Shown piece after piece: positions 8,736 to 18,088 of a stretch of 64,000 bases of DNA. The stretch is from an uncultured Hungatella sp. (GTDB lineage Bacteria; Bacillota; Clostridia; Lachnospirales; Lachnospiraceae): positions 62,001 through 126,000 of the forward strand of contig CAMUJH010000001.1 in the NCBI GenBank assembly GCA_947089145.1, written 5' to 3'. Made by a program: the position numbers and the translations under genes. The notes beneath the pieces are model-generated. The model was not told the origin of the DNA. It worked only from the letters and a program-made list of their open reading frames with translations, and made no database searches. How positions within the stretch are numbered: position 1 is the first letter of the stretch; each line of letters starts with the position of its first letter.

Positions 8736-9779
8736 CTATACCATATCCCAAGTCAAAATACTATCCTCTTCCAGATCCATCCTCACTGGCCTTCCAACAA
8801 CAATTTCCGTATACATAGGAGATATTCCAGTTCCAGGCCGTTTAGGCATAAGATCTTCCCTTTTAATTATCTCTCCAGCCTTCATATCCCTTGTCAGTAC
8901 AAGAGATCTGCGTGCTTCAGATCTTGGTATAAGCTCACAATCAAGAACTGTTTTCTCAGGAGATCCCAATACTGTGTCAATCCAATGAAAATTAGCAATT
9001 GCTTTTTTAAAATCTTCTGGATCGCCAGAATGGTAATGATCATTCCCAGGAAGTGTTTTATCCAACGTAAAATGTTTCTCGATAACTTCTGCTCCCAACA
9101 GATATGCCGCAGCAAGAGTCATCATTGTGTCATCAGGAGCAACATGGTCTGAAAATCCAATTTTGATATCCGGAAAATCCCTTTTTAAAGTTTCGATAAT
9201 ACGAAGATTAGCATTCTGAGGCATCGTCGGATAAGAAAGCACGCAGTGAAGAATCGTAATGTCTCTGCATCCTGAGTTCTTCAATGTGCGAATTGCCTCG
9301 TCAACCTCTGAAAGATACGATGCCCCTACAGAGATTACCACCGGTTTACCTTTAGATCCGATGTAGCTGATAAAGGGCAAATTGGAAAGATCTGAAGATG
9401 AAATCTTATAAAAGTCAACCATATCTTCCAGATAATCAACCGAAGCATAATCGAATGGTGTAGAAGTATAATCCATACCTTTCCCATGCGTATAGTCACA
9501 CAACTCCCGGTATTCTGCTTCTCCAAAGTGATCATGCTTTAAGAAAAGTTCATATTGAGTCTTAGTTGGCTCTTTGTCAGTGTCCCAATATGCAGGTGAG
9601 TTCTTCGATACAATCGTTCTTGCTTTATACGACTGAAATTTTGCACAATCAACGCCAATTTCGGAGGCTTTATCAATATACAATTTTGCAGCCTCAATCG
9701 GAGAGATCCTAAGTACTTTTGCAGTATCATAAAAGTTCACACCCATCTCTGCAATTAAATATGGTCTTGTAGTCTTCAT
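8736..9779 (-). CDS. neuB: N-acetylneuraminate/nonulosonate synthase (NeuB family)
   Basis: 347 residues, the usual length for the family. The N-terminal TIM-barrel carries PYLIAEMGVNF, AKFQSYKA, YTSTPFDYASVDYLEDM, KISSSDLSNLPF, IGFSDHVAPDD and EKHFTLDKTLPGNDHYHS. The C-terminal SAF/antifreeze-like domain covers about 285-347 (ARRSLVLTRDMKAGEIIKRE). These enzymes condense phosphoenolpyruvate with a 6-carbon amino sugar to give a 9-carbon nonulosonic acid. Whether the product is sialic, legionaminic or pseudaminic acid cannot be read from this sequence. The ATG overlaps the stop of the acyltransferase-3 gene and has GGAGA upstream. The product is presumably activated by the NeuA-like fusion at 10817-12421. 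Confidence 0.92.
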   Translation of the reverse strand: MKTTRPYLIAEMGVNFYDTAKVLRISPIEAAKLYIDKASEIGVDCAKFQSYKARTIVSKNSPAYWDTDKEPTKTQYELFLKHDHFGEAEYRELCDYTHGKGMDYTSTPFDYASVDYLEDMVDFYKISSSDLSNLPFISYIGSKGKPVVISVGASYLSEVDEAIRTLKNSGCRDITILHCVLSYPTMPQNANLRIIETLKRDFPDIKIGFSDHVAPDDTMMTLAAAYLLGAEVIEKHFTLDKTLPGNDHYHSGDPEDFKKAIANFHWIDTVLGSPEKTVLDCELIPRSEARRSLVLTRDMKAGEIIKREDLMPKRPGTGISPMYTEIVVGRPVRMDLEEDSILTWDMV

Positions 9780-10783
9780 AATTTTTCTCCTATTTTCTCA
9801 ATTAATTTGTTTGTATTTGGATTTTCAACTAAATAAAATGCAACTCCGCCTAAAGAACAGCTTAATATACTTACACAAAGTATAAGCATGTCATTTGTTA
9901 TATAGTTATAAATTCTTTCAAAATATAAGTAGTATAACATTTGTGTAAAAAATATATTGTATGATGCTTTTCCAAGAAGTTCCAAGGATTTGTTATGCCA
10001 ATTAGCTTTTCTTAAAATTCTATAGACGAACGGTATAATAAATAGGCATCCTATCATACTTCGCCCACTCCAATATGAAAAAAAGAGTGGTTCATAATTT
10101 GTATAGCACATTATAAAAATATAAGCAGCACCAATTAAAATACAACTTAGAGATACTATTCTTTCATGCTTGATTTTAAAATCGTTGGCGCAATATGCCC
10201 CTGCTGCAATTATAAAAATATATCTAAACATTAATAGTCTATAACACTCTTCATTCATTAAATATGCCGTCTTTAATATTTCGTAAGATAAATTGACAAT
10301 AAAGCAGATGAGCAATCCTTTTCCTTTATATCTTTTGACTACAATATCTATAACTGGAAAAGTAAAAATAAATTGCATCATTACTGGATAATAATAGCTC
10401 CCCTGTCCTACCCCCCCAGACAAAAAATGCATGACTATTTCAAATAGTGAATATTTAGTCTGAGGATCTAGCCAAAATAGAGTCTCCTCAACAAGAAAGG
10501 TAATTAAAAATGGTATTGTATATCTAATCCCCTTTCGCATAATATTATTCAATGTATATGAATCAGTTAACCCATCTATTTTATGCCTTATATTTGACAA
10601 GCTACCAACATATCCAGAAATAAACATAAATATAGGAACAGACATATCTATCCAATATGGAAATAAAAGTCTTGTTCTCATAACATTACTCCACCTATAA
10701 TGTGTTATTAGAACAAATACAATACAAACCCCTTTTAAAACATCTACAGTACTGTTTCTTATATGTTTATGTTTTCGGTTCAT
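9776..10783 (-). CDS. Acyltransferase family 3 membrane protein
   Basis: 336 residues from ATG 10781-10783, chosen over an upstream TTG (10798) because AGGTGA lies six bases before it. About ten hydrophobic helices. The opening STVDVLKGVCIVFVLITHYRW is the typical acyltransferase-3 start, with the conserved His of TM1 in the ITHYRW segment; PIFMFISGYVGS follows. These integral membrane enzymes O-acetylate surface sugars. Located between neuB and the CMP-nonulosonate synthetase, it may modify the nonulosonic acid residue or the repeat unit. It is the second O-acylation function in the operon after MBOAT/SGNH; the hexapeptide enzyme is a third. Confidence 0.85.
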   Translation of the reverse strand: MNRKHKHIRNSTVDVLKGVCIVFVLITHYRWSNVMRTRLLFPYWIDMSVPIFMFISGYVGSLSNIRHKIDGLTDSYTLNNIMRKGIRYTIPFLITFLVEETLFWLDPQTKYSLFEIVMHFLSGGVGQGSYYYPVMMQFIFTFPVIDIVVKRYKGKGLLICFIVNLSYEILKTAYLMNEECYRLLMFRYIFIIAAGAYCANDFKIKHERIVSLSCILIGAAYIFIMCYTNYEPLFFSYWSGRSMIGCLFIIPFVYRILRKANWHNKSLELLGKASYNIFFTQMLYYLYFERIYNYITNDMLILCVSILSCSLGGVAFYLVENPNTNKLIEKIGEKL

Positions 10784-10816
10784 AATGTCACCTATCAACG
10801 ACTAAAATATTTAATT

Positions 10817-12421
10817 TTATAGCCCATTGTTAATCAACCCCATAACTCGTTGTCTTCCTTCCCGAAGATTATGGCTTAAAAGTTTGGTTTGAAATTTCTG
10901 GCGGCTACTCTGTGATAATCCAAGATACATTTTAAGAGTACTCTCTATAATTTCGTCATCTGGATTAAGCCCAATATAGGTAAATCCATTTTCATTACAA
11001 ACAAATCCATGCTTTTCCTCCCTTCGGTTTTGGGCCATTGCAATAGATGGAATTCCAAGAATTGCAAGCTCATAGCCTGTCCGCCCTCGTGAAGTAATAC
11101 CAATATCACAGCTCGTCATAAGCTCAGGCATATTTCCCACATCATAAAGAACCCTGATATTATCATATTTATTATACTTTAACAGTTCATCAACATTATT
11201 TTTTGCTCTTCCTAAAACAACAATAAATTGATATTCTCTGTATTCAGGCTTAACTATCATACCAAGAAGTCTATCAGAATAGTTCTGAGGGTCTGCTCCA
11301 CCAAATGAAATGAACACACATTCTACCTTATCCTTTATCTCTATAGGCTCATAGAACATAAAAGTCTTGCCAGCGATATAGTACTGCTCTCCTGCCTTTA
11401 CTTGAGGAAGATCTGATTCATGATATAGAGCATTAAACACGATATCAGCCTTAATCTGGCCTTCACCATCATCCTCAAAGTTCACAATTTTTGTTTTTGG
11501 CAGGACTGATCGGAGACCAATCATATAGTCTATAGAAGTTGTTAAGATATCATTAATAAAGATAGAGTAATTTTCTTTTTTGCATATCTCAAAAAGCTCC
11601 GCTATTCCATTGACAGGTTTTAGATTGTGCTTTGTATTTCCGAATACCTTTGGATCTGTCTGGTTAATATCATAATAAATATCTGGTTTAACATAAAATT
11701 CATCAGCAAGCTCTAGTGCCCGATAAATATGTCCAATACCACGTTTGTTATTACCATTTACGTAGATAGCAACACTTTCTGAATTCAAGATTGCTGCAAC
11801 GCTGCGAAGATCATTAAATGTATCAACATCCTGCGATTCATTCTCTGGGATCTCAAAAACATCCACCTTTTCACCAATTCTCGTTTCTGGCGTAACAATG
11901 GAAGCTCTTGAAATGACAAATGCCCCTGTCTCTAAATAGCATGGCGGAAGATACTGACGGTTTAGACGTTCTGTATAATTGGGAACCTTTTTTCCGTGCT
12001 TTACCCCCCATGAGAGATGAGGTGCATTAATTGCAGAAATAACAGTATCCAGAGCGTTATCTATCGTATAACGAATTGCGGCATTCAGAGTGCTAACTTT
12101 AAGCGTTGGCGATGTTGGCTGCATAGTGACAATATAATCCCATGGCTCATCTTTCGGAATCGCATCTGCAATAACTGCATCCAAGGTTACAGCATCACCA
12201 CAGAGACTTTCATCACGCCAGTGAACCTTCACTCCCATTTGGGCAGCTATAATACGAACTTCAGGAGAATCTGTAGACACGACTACATCAGTGATGAGTT
12301 CAGAATTTAATGCATTCATTATAGAATAATAAATAAGAGGTCTACCGTTGATAATTCGGATATTTTTATTCGGTATTCCTCTTGAACCCGCACGGGCTGG
12401 AATAATAGATATTATCTTCAT
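10817..12421 (-). CDS. CMP-nonulosonate synthetase fused to a PseG-like domain
   Basis: 534 residues, about twice the length of a single NeuA. Residues 1-~215 are a cytidylyltransferase: IIPARAGSRGIPNKNIRIIN at the nucleotide loop, VVVSTDSPEV, TMQPTSPT, ETGAFVISRA. Residues ~216-534 resemble PseG/GT28-type proteins: NGNNKRGIGHIYRALELA (GxGHxxR), FISFGGADPQNYSDRLL, and TSRGRTGYELAILGIPSIAM. PseG hydrolyses a UDP-activated diamino sugar in pseudaminate synthesis, and NeuA-type domains attach CMP to the 9-carbon acid, so one polypeptide could act before and after NeuB. Fusions of this kind occur in the databases to my knowledge, but the substrate is unproven. No dedicated PseB/C/H genes are visible nearby. 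The ribosome site is weak. Confidence 0.85.
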   Translation of the reverse strand: MKIISIIPARAGSRGIPNKNIRIINGRPLIYYSIMNALNSELITDVVVSTDSPEVRIIAAQMGVKVHWRDESLCGDAVTLDAVIADAIPKDEPWDYIVTMQPTSPTLKVSTLNAAIRYTIDNALDTVISAINAPHLSWGVKHGKKVPNYTERLNRQYLPPCYLETGAFVISRASIVTPETRIGEKVDVFEIPENESQDVDTFNDLRSVAAILNSESVAIYVNGNNKRGIGHIYRALELADEFYVKPDIYYDINQTDPKVFGNTKHNLKPVNGIAELFEICKKENYSIFINDILTTSIDYMIGLRSVLPKTKIVNFEDDGEGQIKADIVFNALYHESDLPQVKAGEQYYIAGKTFMFYEPIEIKDKVECVFISFGGADPQNYSDRLLGMIVKPEYREYQFIVVLGRAKNNVDELLKYNKYDNIRVLYDVGNMPELMTSCDIGITSRGRTGYELAILGIPSIAMAQNRREEKHGFVCNENGFTYIGLNPDDEIIESTLKMYLGLSQSSRQKFQTKLLSHNLREGRQRVMGLINNGL

Positions 12422-12538
12422 ATCAGGAATTAAATCCGATCACATAAAAAAGTGACTGAATCTCTCCTTTCTTAGTTTAATAAATAGTATAAAAATTTAA
12501 TAGTTAACCACAATTAGTTAGTAGCATGCAATTAATAA

Positions 12539-13633
12539 TTAATCCAATAAATTAGGAATCTTTATATTTTTCTCTAATTCTGTAATCCTTAGAAAGTCCT
12601 CTCTATAGTTTAATTTCCTTGATGTTTTCCAAATTTTATCCATCATTTCAAAAACATATTTTATTTCTTCAGGTGTTTGATGTTTGCTTAATCCCCAATA
12701 TTTATCAATTACATTATATTGTATATCAGTAATTCTGGTATGAAAGCCATTAAACGCATCTATAATCTCATTTTTATTCCTTTCACTTAGTGGGGTTCCT
12801 TCAAAAGGATCTAAATGTTTTACCGTCTCTCCGTCTAAAGCCTTAGTTACAATATCTTGTCTAAAAAATGAAACCGGTTTATTTAGGGCCACAGCATACC
12901 CAATATGGGTTCCTACATTATTTGTAATGACATAATCTGAGATTTCCATAATAGTTCTTTGCCTATTCAGAAAGTCCGTGTCTGTCCTATAACCGGAACA
13001 GACAATCTGCCATCCCATCCTCTCGTAATACTTTGCATATCTTTCAATATCTGCGAAATAAAGGCTAACTAATATTGTGTCTATTTCATATTCCTTGCTA
13101 ACAGATATAATATATTCAATAAGTAAGTCCTGTGAGTATTCCTTATGTATTTTCTCTAACCCATGGGACGGCACTACAAGCAAAGTTGTTCCTAGCTTAG
13201 ATTTAATTTTGTTAAATTCATCGCCTTTCAATATTGAATCTGCATATAAGATGTAAGGGCCTATTACATATATTGGTCGATCTGTAATTTTTCTTAATTC
13301 TTTCTTTCTTTCATCACTGAATGTTATTACACATGGTAAATTATATTCTTCAACCTCGGATGTTACAGTTCCAAAGTAAACTCCATGCTCTATTGTAGCT
13401 GCAATAATCTTTCTGTAACCCGAATATTTTCGAAGAATTGTCGAAATTCCATAATATGCATCCGTATTTTGATATTCGTTTAGTACTATTGTATCTGCAT
13501 ATTTCTTCTTTTTGTAAGATAATATATCTACTCCATTGTAACCATATCTTAGCACATTATATGTAGAAGTAAAAATACTACGTATAAGCCTAAGAAAACG
13601 CTTAATATTGATTTCAAAATACCATTTATTCAT
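12539..13633 (-). CDS. Unassigned polysaccharide protein, possible nonulosonate glycosyltransferase
   Basis: 364 residues, soluble, ATG with AGAGGGTG upstream. I do not recognise the family with confidence. It has a two-lobed look with alternating beta strands and helices and glycosyltransferase-B-like loops: AATIEHGVYFG near 80, LLVVPSHGLEKIHKE near 150, VCSGYRTDTDF, and YVITNNVGTHIGYAVALNKP near 240, where acceptor and nucleotide contacts often lie. Its position directly downstream of the flippase and next to the CMP-sugar genes suggests that it transfers the nonulosonic acid. That is inference from context. AT-rich like its neighbours. Confidence 0.5.
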   Translation of the reverse strand: MNKWYFEINIKRFLRLIRSIFTSTYNVLRYGYNGVDILSYKKKKYADTIVLNEYQNTDAYYGISTILRKYSGYRKIIAATIEHGVYFGTVTSEVEEYNLPCVITFSDERKKELRKITDRPIYVIGPYILYADSILKGDEFNKIKSKLGTTLLVVPSHGLEKIHKEYSQDLLIEYIISVSKEYEIDTILVSLYFADIERYAKYYERMGWQIVCSGYRTDTDFLNRQRTIMEISDYVITNNVGTHIGYAVALNKPVSFFRQDIVTKALDGETVKHLDPFEGTPLSERNKNEIIDAFNGFHTRITDIQYNVIDKYWGLSKHQTPEEIKYVFEMMDKIWKTSRKLNYREDFLRITELEKNIKIPNLLD

Positions 13634-13650
13634 TTCTACACCCTCTGTTG

Positions 13651-15054
13651 TTAAAATACAGTTTTTCTCTTATTGATCTGAATCAGTTCCCACAATCCTA
13701 TTAAAAATCCAAGTATCCATCGTATAATAATAAATTGAGCAAACCCAATGCTAAGTAAAATAGAGAGGGCAAATCCAAATAAATAGGGCAAAAAAACTTT
13801 AATACCAAGCGGATAAATGCTGTCAGTATTTTTTATAATTACCTTACATGAAATGTAATGAAACATAAATTGAAGCGCATAAGAAATTGCAGTTGCTATA
13901 GCGGCACCATATATTCCCATAGGCTCTATTAAAAATATATTTAACAAAATATTAGCTACTGCTGAAAGAATTGTTCCTATTGCTATTAGTTTTGTCTTTT
14001 TATTATAGAACTCATAGTTAACTGGGAAACTATATAAAAACATAAAGTAGAACCCAATGCTAAATAAAATAATCAAATTAGTTCCATACCAAAAATTTCT
14101 GTCTGCAAACAAATGATATACGTCAAAGTGTAATAAAACAAATCCAGATGCAAGAACTGTAAATAATTCAAGATAATTTTGAGCATGACTTTTTAATTTC
14201 TCTATCTCTCTATTTCTTGTATATTCGTAATAAAATGGAACCCACGTATTATTGAGTGCTGTCCATAATGCTGTTAATACAGCACTAAAACTGTACGCCA
14301 AACTATATATTCCTGCAGAATCATTTCCCAAATAGTGTTTTAACATTACTCTATCACTTTGATTGAGAACTAGATTAGAAATACTATGTACAATTATTGG
14401 AATACTCAGCTTTAAACAAAATTTCCAATACTCCTTATTATAAAATGTTTTCCCTTTTATAATAACAATATTACTCAGGATAAATCCAATAACTATGTAT
14501 GGAATCGCAAGCCCTAATATCCTTCCCATATAATTAATTTCATTATCCATGATTCTAATTAACAATATGGATAGTGCTAATGTCGTAAGAGACAGTGCAA
14601 TAGTAATAGCAAAGTTTTGCTTTGCCTTAAATTCATATGTGAACTTTACATTGACAAATGTAATTACCATTTGTCCAAACCCCTGAATTAATGCCAAAAT
14701 AACAATTGTATTTGAAAAATCAATCCAGATAGAAATATAATCTAGTAGATATAAAGTAATTAAAGACAGTGTAATATATGCAACTATAGATAAAAATAAA
14801 ATACTTGACTGATATTTATCTTGATCCTCTTTCCCAAACTCATTTCTTGCTACAGCTAATGAACTTTGGGTTTGTAAACCAAAAATTATAGCAAATAAAG
14901 ATACCCATGTATTATATACGCTTGCAATACCAAAGTTAGATGTTCCTAACAGCCTTGAAATAATTGGCGAAGTAAAAAAAGTGATTCCTTGTAAAATAAC
15001 AGTGCTAAGAATATTAAAAAATGCTATTTTATTTACTTTACCTCTTAACTCCAT
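13651..15054 (-). CDS. Polysaccharide flippase, Wzx/MATE-like
   Basis: 467 residues with about 12-14 hydrophobic helices and few charged residues in them. The N-terminus (KIAFFNILSTVILQGITFFT, SPIISRLLGTSNFG) is typical of Wzx-type oligosaccharide flippases of the MOP superfamily. Such proteins move undecaprenyl-linked repeat units across the cytoplasmic membrane. The ATG overlaps the stop of the polymerase gene (TAATG), so they are coupled. With the phosphoglycosyl transferase and the polymerase it defines a Wzy-dependent assembly route. Confidence 0.9.
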   Translation of the reverse strand: MELRGKVNKIAFFNILSTVILQGITFFTSPIISRLLGTSNFGIASVYNTWVSLFAIIFGLQTQSSLAVARNEFGKEDQDKYQSSILFLSIVAYITLSLITLYLLDYISIWIDFSNTIVILALIQGFGQMVITFVNVKFTYEFKAKQNFAITIALSLTTLALSILLIRIMDNEINYMGRILGLAIPYIVIGFILSNIVIIKGKTFYNKEYWKFCLKLSIPIIVHSISNLVLNQSDRVMLKHYLGNDSAGIYSLAYSFSAVLTALWTALNNTWVPFYYEYTRNREIEKLKSHAQNYLELFTVLASGFVLLHFDVYHLFADRNFWYGTNLIILFSIGFYFMFLYSFPVNYEFYNKKTKLIAIGTILSAVANILLNIFLIEPMGIYGAAIATAISYALQFMFHYISCKVIIKNTDSIYPLGIKVFLPYLFGFALSILLSIGFAQFIIIRWILGFLIGLWELIQINKRKTVF

Positions 15055-16331
15055 TACACCTTACCTTCAATTAGAATATTATCTTTAGATATCTGATTTA
15101 TTACTATTAAAAAATACATAAAAAAATAAATGCTTATATCCACAAATAGATCAAGAGTCATAGAGAACAAAAACATTGGTACTAAAAACAGAAAATATTT
15201 ATTATCAAAACATCTCCAGTTTATCAAATTCTTTAACAATAAAATTAAGAGTAATACTCCACAAATAATACCATTCATATAAAAAAGTCTTACAAATACA
15301 TTATGTGATGAATTATCGATAAGGCTCATTGCGCCATGACCAAAGATAACTGTATTAAAAGAATTTATACTCTCCTGAAAGTACCTTTTCCATATGTCTA
15401 TTCGTGTAATAAAAGTATTGCTGGATAGTCTACCAATAAAGATATTTATCAAAGTATTAATACTATTTTGCAAAATAACATAGCCAACAGCTATTAATAA
15501 TATGAACCATCCCCCAAGAACTACTTTTTTTCCCAGTGTATGCGAGTCAATAAATAAGCATACAATTATTAATGATAATAATGAAATAAAATAAGTTATA
15601 GAGAGTGATTGCATTCCCATTGTTAACAGTACAATAATTTCAAGTATACTGGTAACTGTCTTTTGTGTTTTATCTTTATAAATTAAAAACATTAAAAATG
15701 CAACAGCAACTAAAAGATTAGCACTATTAAAATTAGAATCAATATTAATACCGCTAAATCTAACTATTATTCCTGCAAGCAACCCTTCAAAGTAATTATT
15801 AAACCCATAAAACACCACCTGTTCTGAACCTTTTACCCAGTATGGGAATAAATTCCCGAACAAGGCAAAGATTCCGGACATGATTATAGATAATGTAAAT
15901 GTATAAATGGATTCTTGATAATCCAATTTTATATTTTTATCAAATAAAAATATAACAATTATAATAAAATATACTGAAGATGCTATCCATCTTATAAAAT
16001 TAATACCCGCAAATAAATTTGATAATAATAGAATTGCCAAAAACAATACAGCATTTATACTAACAAAAGTTGGTACCTTTCTTTTTATAATATTCCGTAA
16101 TAAAAATGCACCTACAACAACCGTCGCCTGTTCAATTTCCAATACGGGATACCAAGGAAGATATAATGCCAAATAAGAAAGACTATGTTCCTTTCCATCA
16201 AAAAAAATCATTGCAATTATGTATATGGTAAGTAGTACAGGTGATATGGCATGGCGTCCAGCTAAGATGCAGAGTGCAAAATAAACTATTAAAGCTACTC
16301 TTTTAGTAGTTGTTCGTGTCTTAAATTTCAT
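15054..16331 (-). CDS. Probable repeat-unit polymerase (Wzy-like)
   Basis: 425 residues, mostly hydrophobic, with about 11-12 predicted helices and one larger periplasmic-type loop. Polymerases of this class share little sequence. The call rests on topology, the location next to the flippase, and short features such as the FGHGAMSLIDNSSHNVFVRL segment near 325-345, similar to the G-x-G ... HN pattern in O-antigen polymerase/ligase loops. It would join flipped repeat units into a chain on the outer membrane face. It overlaps the flippase start by one base. The sequence is strongly AT-rich. Confidence 0.75.
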   Translation of the reverse strand: MKFKTRTTTKRVALIVYFALCILAGRHAISPVLLTIYIIAMIFFDGKEHSLSYLALYLPWYPVLEIEQATVVVGAFLLRNIIKRKVPTFVSINAVLFLAILLLSNLFAGINFIRWIASSVYFIIIVIFLFDKNIKLDYQESIYTFTLSIIMSGIFALFGNLFPYWVKGSEQVVFYGFNNYFEGLLAGIIVRFSGINIDSNFNSANLLVAVAFLMFLIYKDKTQKTVTSILEIIVLLTMGMQSLSITYFISLLSLIIVCLFIDSHTLGKKVVLGGWFILLIAVGYVILQNSINTLINIFIGRLSSNTFITRIDIWKRYFQESINSFNTVIFGHGAMSLIDNSSHNVFVRLFYMNGIICGVLLLILLLKNLINWRCFDNKYFLFLVPMFLFSMTLDLFVDISIYFFMYFLIVINQISKDNILIEGKV

Positions 16332-16344
16332 ATCTATCTAATAC

Positions 16345-17487
16345 CTATTTCGACATAATAAACTCTTTTACGAAATCCTTTCTCAGTTTATCTAATCTTT
16401 CTGTGCAGTACTTTTTACAATTTTCAAAATTATAATTTGCCATTTCTTTAAGTTCTTCTCTTGTTATACTATTTATAACTCGAATAAAATCTATTTCATC
16501 ATTATTTTTAAATATGTATTTATCTTGTATTTGTTCGTGAATTCCACCTGCATCTGAAGCTATAACCGGACATGCGCAGCTCATTGCTTCCACTATAGCT
16601 CTGCAGAGTCCTTCTAATCTGCTTGGATGCACATATATATCTATTGTATTAAGCCATTCAAACACTGATTGATGATCTAATTCACCTTTAAATTTAACTT
16701 GTTCTTCCAAATTCAATTTTTTTACAAGAGATTTTAGGTACGAGCAATCACCATCTCCAACAATCTCGTAACGAAAATTTGAAAATGATAATCTGGATTT
16801 TGCCATACTCCTAATAACCAGTTCCTGATTCTTGTATTTTGATGCCAGTGTTGCACATGTTCCTATAACTATAGTACTATCTTTATTCAATGATTCTATT
16901 TTTTTTAACCTAGTTTTAATAATACTGCTATCTAATTCCGTTAGCATTACATCGGAACAGCCGACCTGTCTGCCGTTTGTCGGATATCTATTCTGCAAAA
17001 ACTGTTCTGACACATATAACACATATTCTGCTCTCTTCACCTCTCTCTCAGTTATTTTTCTTAAAATGTATGCAGGTAAAGTCCAAATCCATCCTCTAGT
17101 AGATATTGCATCCCATGGGCAGCCGACCATCTCAACTAAATATGGTACATGATATTTTATGCAAAGAGATATTCCGTATACTCCTAAAATGCTTGGTAGC
17201 CGAATGATGGCATAATCGCTCTGTTTAATTGTTTCTATTATTTTATCTCTATTTTTCTTTACTGCAATCTTGTACAAAGAATTAATAAGAATAAAATCAC
17301 AAGGTTCATTAAAGGGCCTATATTTCTTATTTAAGGGTATATCAATAGTAGCTTTTCTTCCTATAAAGCTCATTTTCTTAAAAAGCTCTATGTATCTGTT
17401 CACAAATGCTATATCAAAACCAGATGATTCATATACTATTCCATTTACTACTGGAAATCTATGATCATGAATAAAGACTGCTTTCAT
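16345..17487 (-). CDS. Glycosyltransferase family 4
   Basis: 381 residues from ATG 17485-17487, chosen over an upstream TTG (17502) because GAGGAAG lies eight bases before it. It has the GT-B fold. The C-terminal half holds VIGTCATLASKYKNQELVI, VGDGDCSYLKSLVKKLNL and HPSRLEGLCRAIVEAMSCAC, i.e. the EGxxxxxxEAMSxxxPV nucleotide-sugar site of GT4. It would add one sugar of the repeat unit from a nucleotide donor on the cytoplasmic side. Donor and acceptor cannot be told. It lies between polymerase and acetyltransferase in the operon. Confidence 0.88.
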   Translation of the reverse strand: MKAVFIHDHRFPVVNGIVYESSGFDIAFVNRYIELFKKMSFIGRKATIDIPLNKKYRPFNEPCDFILINSLYKIAVKKNRDKIIETIKQSDYAIIRLPSILGVYGISLCIKYHVPYLVEMVGCPWDAISTRGWIWTLPAYILRKITEREVKRAEYVLYVSEQFLQNRYPTNGRQVGCSDVMLTELDSSIIKTRLKKIESLNKDSTIVIGTCATLASKYKNQELVIRSMAKSRLSFSNFRYEIVGDGDCSYLKSLVKKLNLEEQVKFKGELDHQSVFEWLNTIDIYVHPSRLEGLCRAIVEAMSCACPVIASDAGGIHEQIQDKYIFKNNDEIDFIRVINSITREELKEMANYNFENCKKYCTERLDKLRKDFVKEFIMSK

Positions 17488-17559
17488 AATGTACTTCCTC
17501 AAGTCGTATAATTTTATTTGCGTTCTGTAATGGCCTACTTCTATTTTCCAATTTTCTCT

Positions 17560-18087
17560 TTACAGACTTATCACTTTTTTTACAACTGCCGGAGTTCCCG
17601 CAGCCATAACATTGTCAGGAATATCCCTCGTAACGACTGAACATGCTCCTATCTTTGAATGTGCCCCTATTTTAACACCTGGGGTTATGGTAACATTGCC
17701 CCCTATCCATGTTCCATCCCCTATAATGATTGCCCCTTTTTTTCCCTCATTATTAACTCCAAATTTATTTACCTCATGATTTGATGTAACCAAAATACAA
17801 TTAGGACCAATTGTCACATTGTTATTTATTGTTATTCCTTCTGATGCATTAATATATACTCTATGTGCAATATACACATTATCTTTCACCACTAAGCCCT
17901 CAGGGTGATTAATTACTGATCCTTCTGCTAATTGAAAGTTTTTCCCGTGAGTACCAAAAAATGGCGCAACCATCCACCCTCTTATAATGCATGTAAGAAT
18001 GTTATTGGGAAGCAAACTACAAATACGTGCTAAATAATATATTGGAAACTCGCGGAATATAATTCTAAAAAATTTTTTTGATGACAT
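17560..18087 (-). CDS. Left-handed beta-helix O-acetyltransferase (WcaF/CysE-like)
   Basis: 175 residues from ATG 18085-18087. Upstream in-frame starts would overlap the preceding glycosyltransferase by about 100 bases, so I chose the start that follows its stop. Hexapeptide repeats fill residues ~60-165 (GLVVKDNVYIAHRVYINASE, ITINNNVTIGPNCI, IIIGDGTWIGGNVTITPGVK, IGAHSKIGACSVVTRDIP). A catalytic His lies in the TSNHEVN loop. The ending VMAAGTPAVVKKVI is the standard LbH acetyltransferase tail. It probably O-acetylates a sugar precursor or lipid-linked intermediate in the cytoplasm. Confidence 0.88.
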   Translation of the reverse strand: MSSKKFFRIIFREFPIYYLARICSLLPNNILTCIIRGWMVAPFFGTHGKNFQLAEGSVINHPEGLVVKDNVYIAHRVYINASEGITINNNVTIGPNCILVTSNHEVNKFGVNNEGKKGAIIIGDGTWIGGNVTITPGVKIGAHSKIGACSVVTRDIPDNVMAAGTPAVVKKVISL

Positions 18088-18088
18088 C

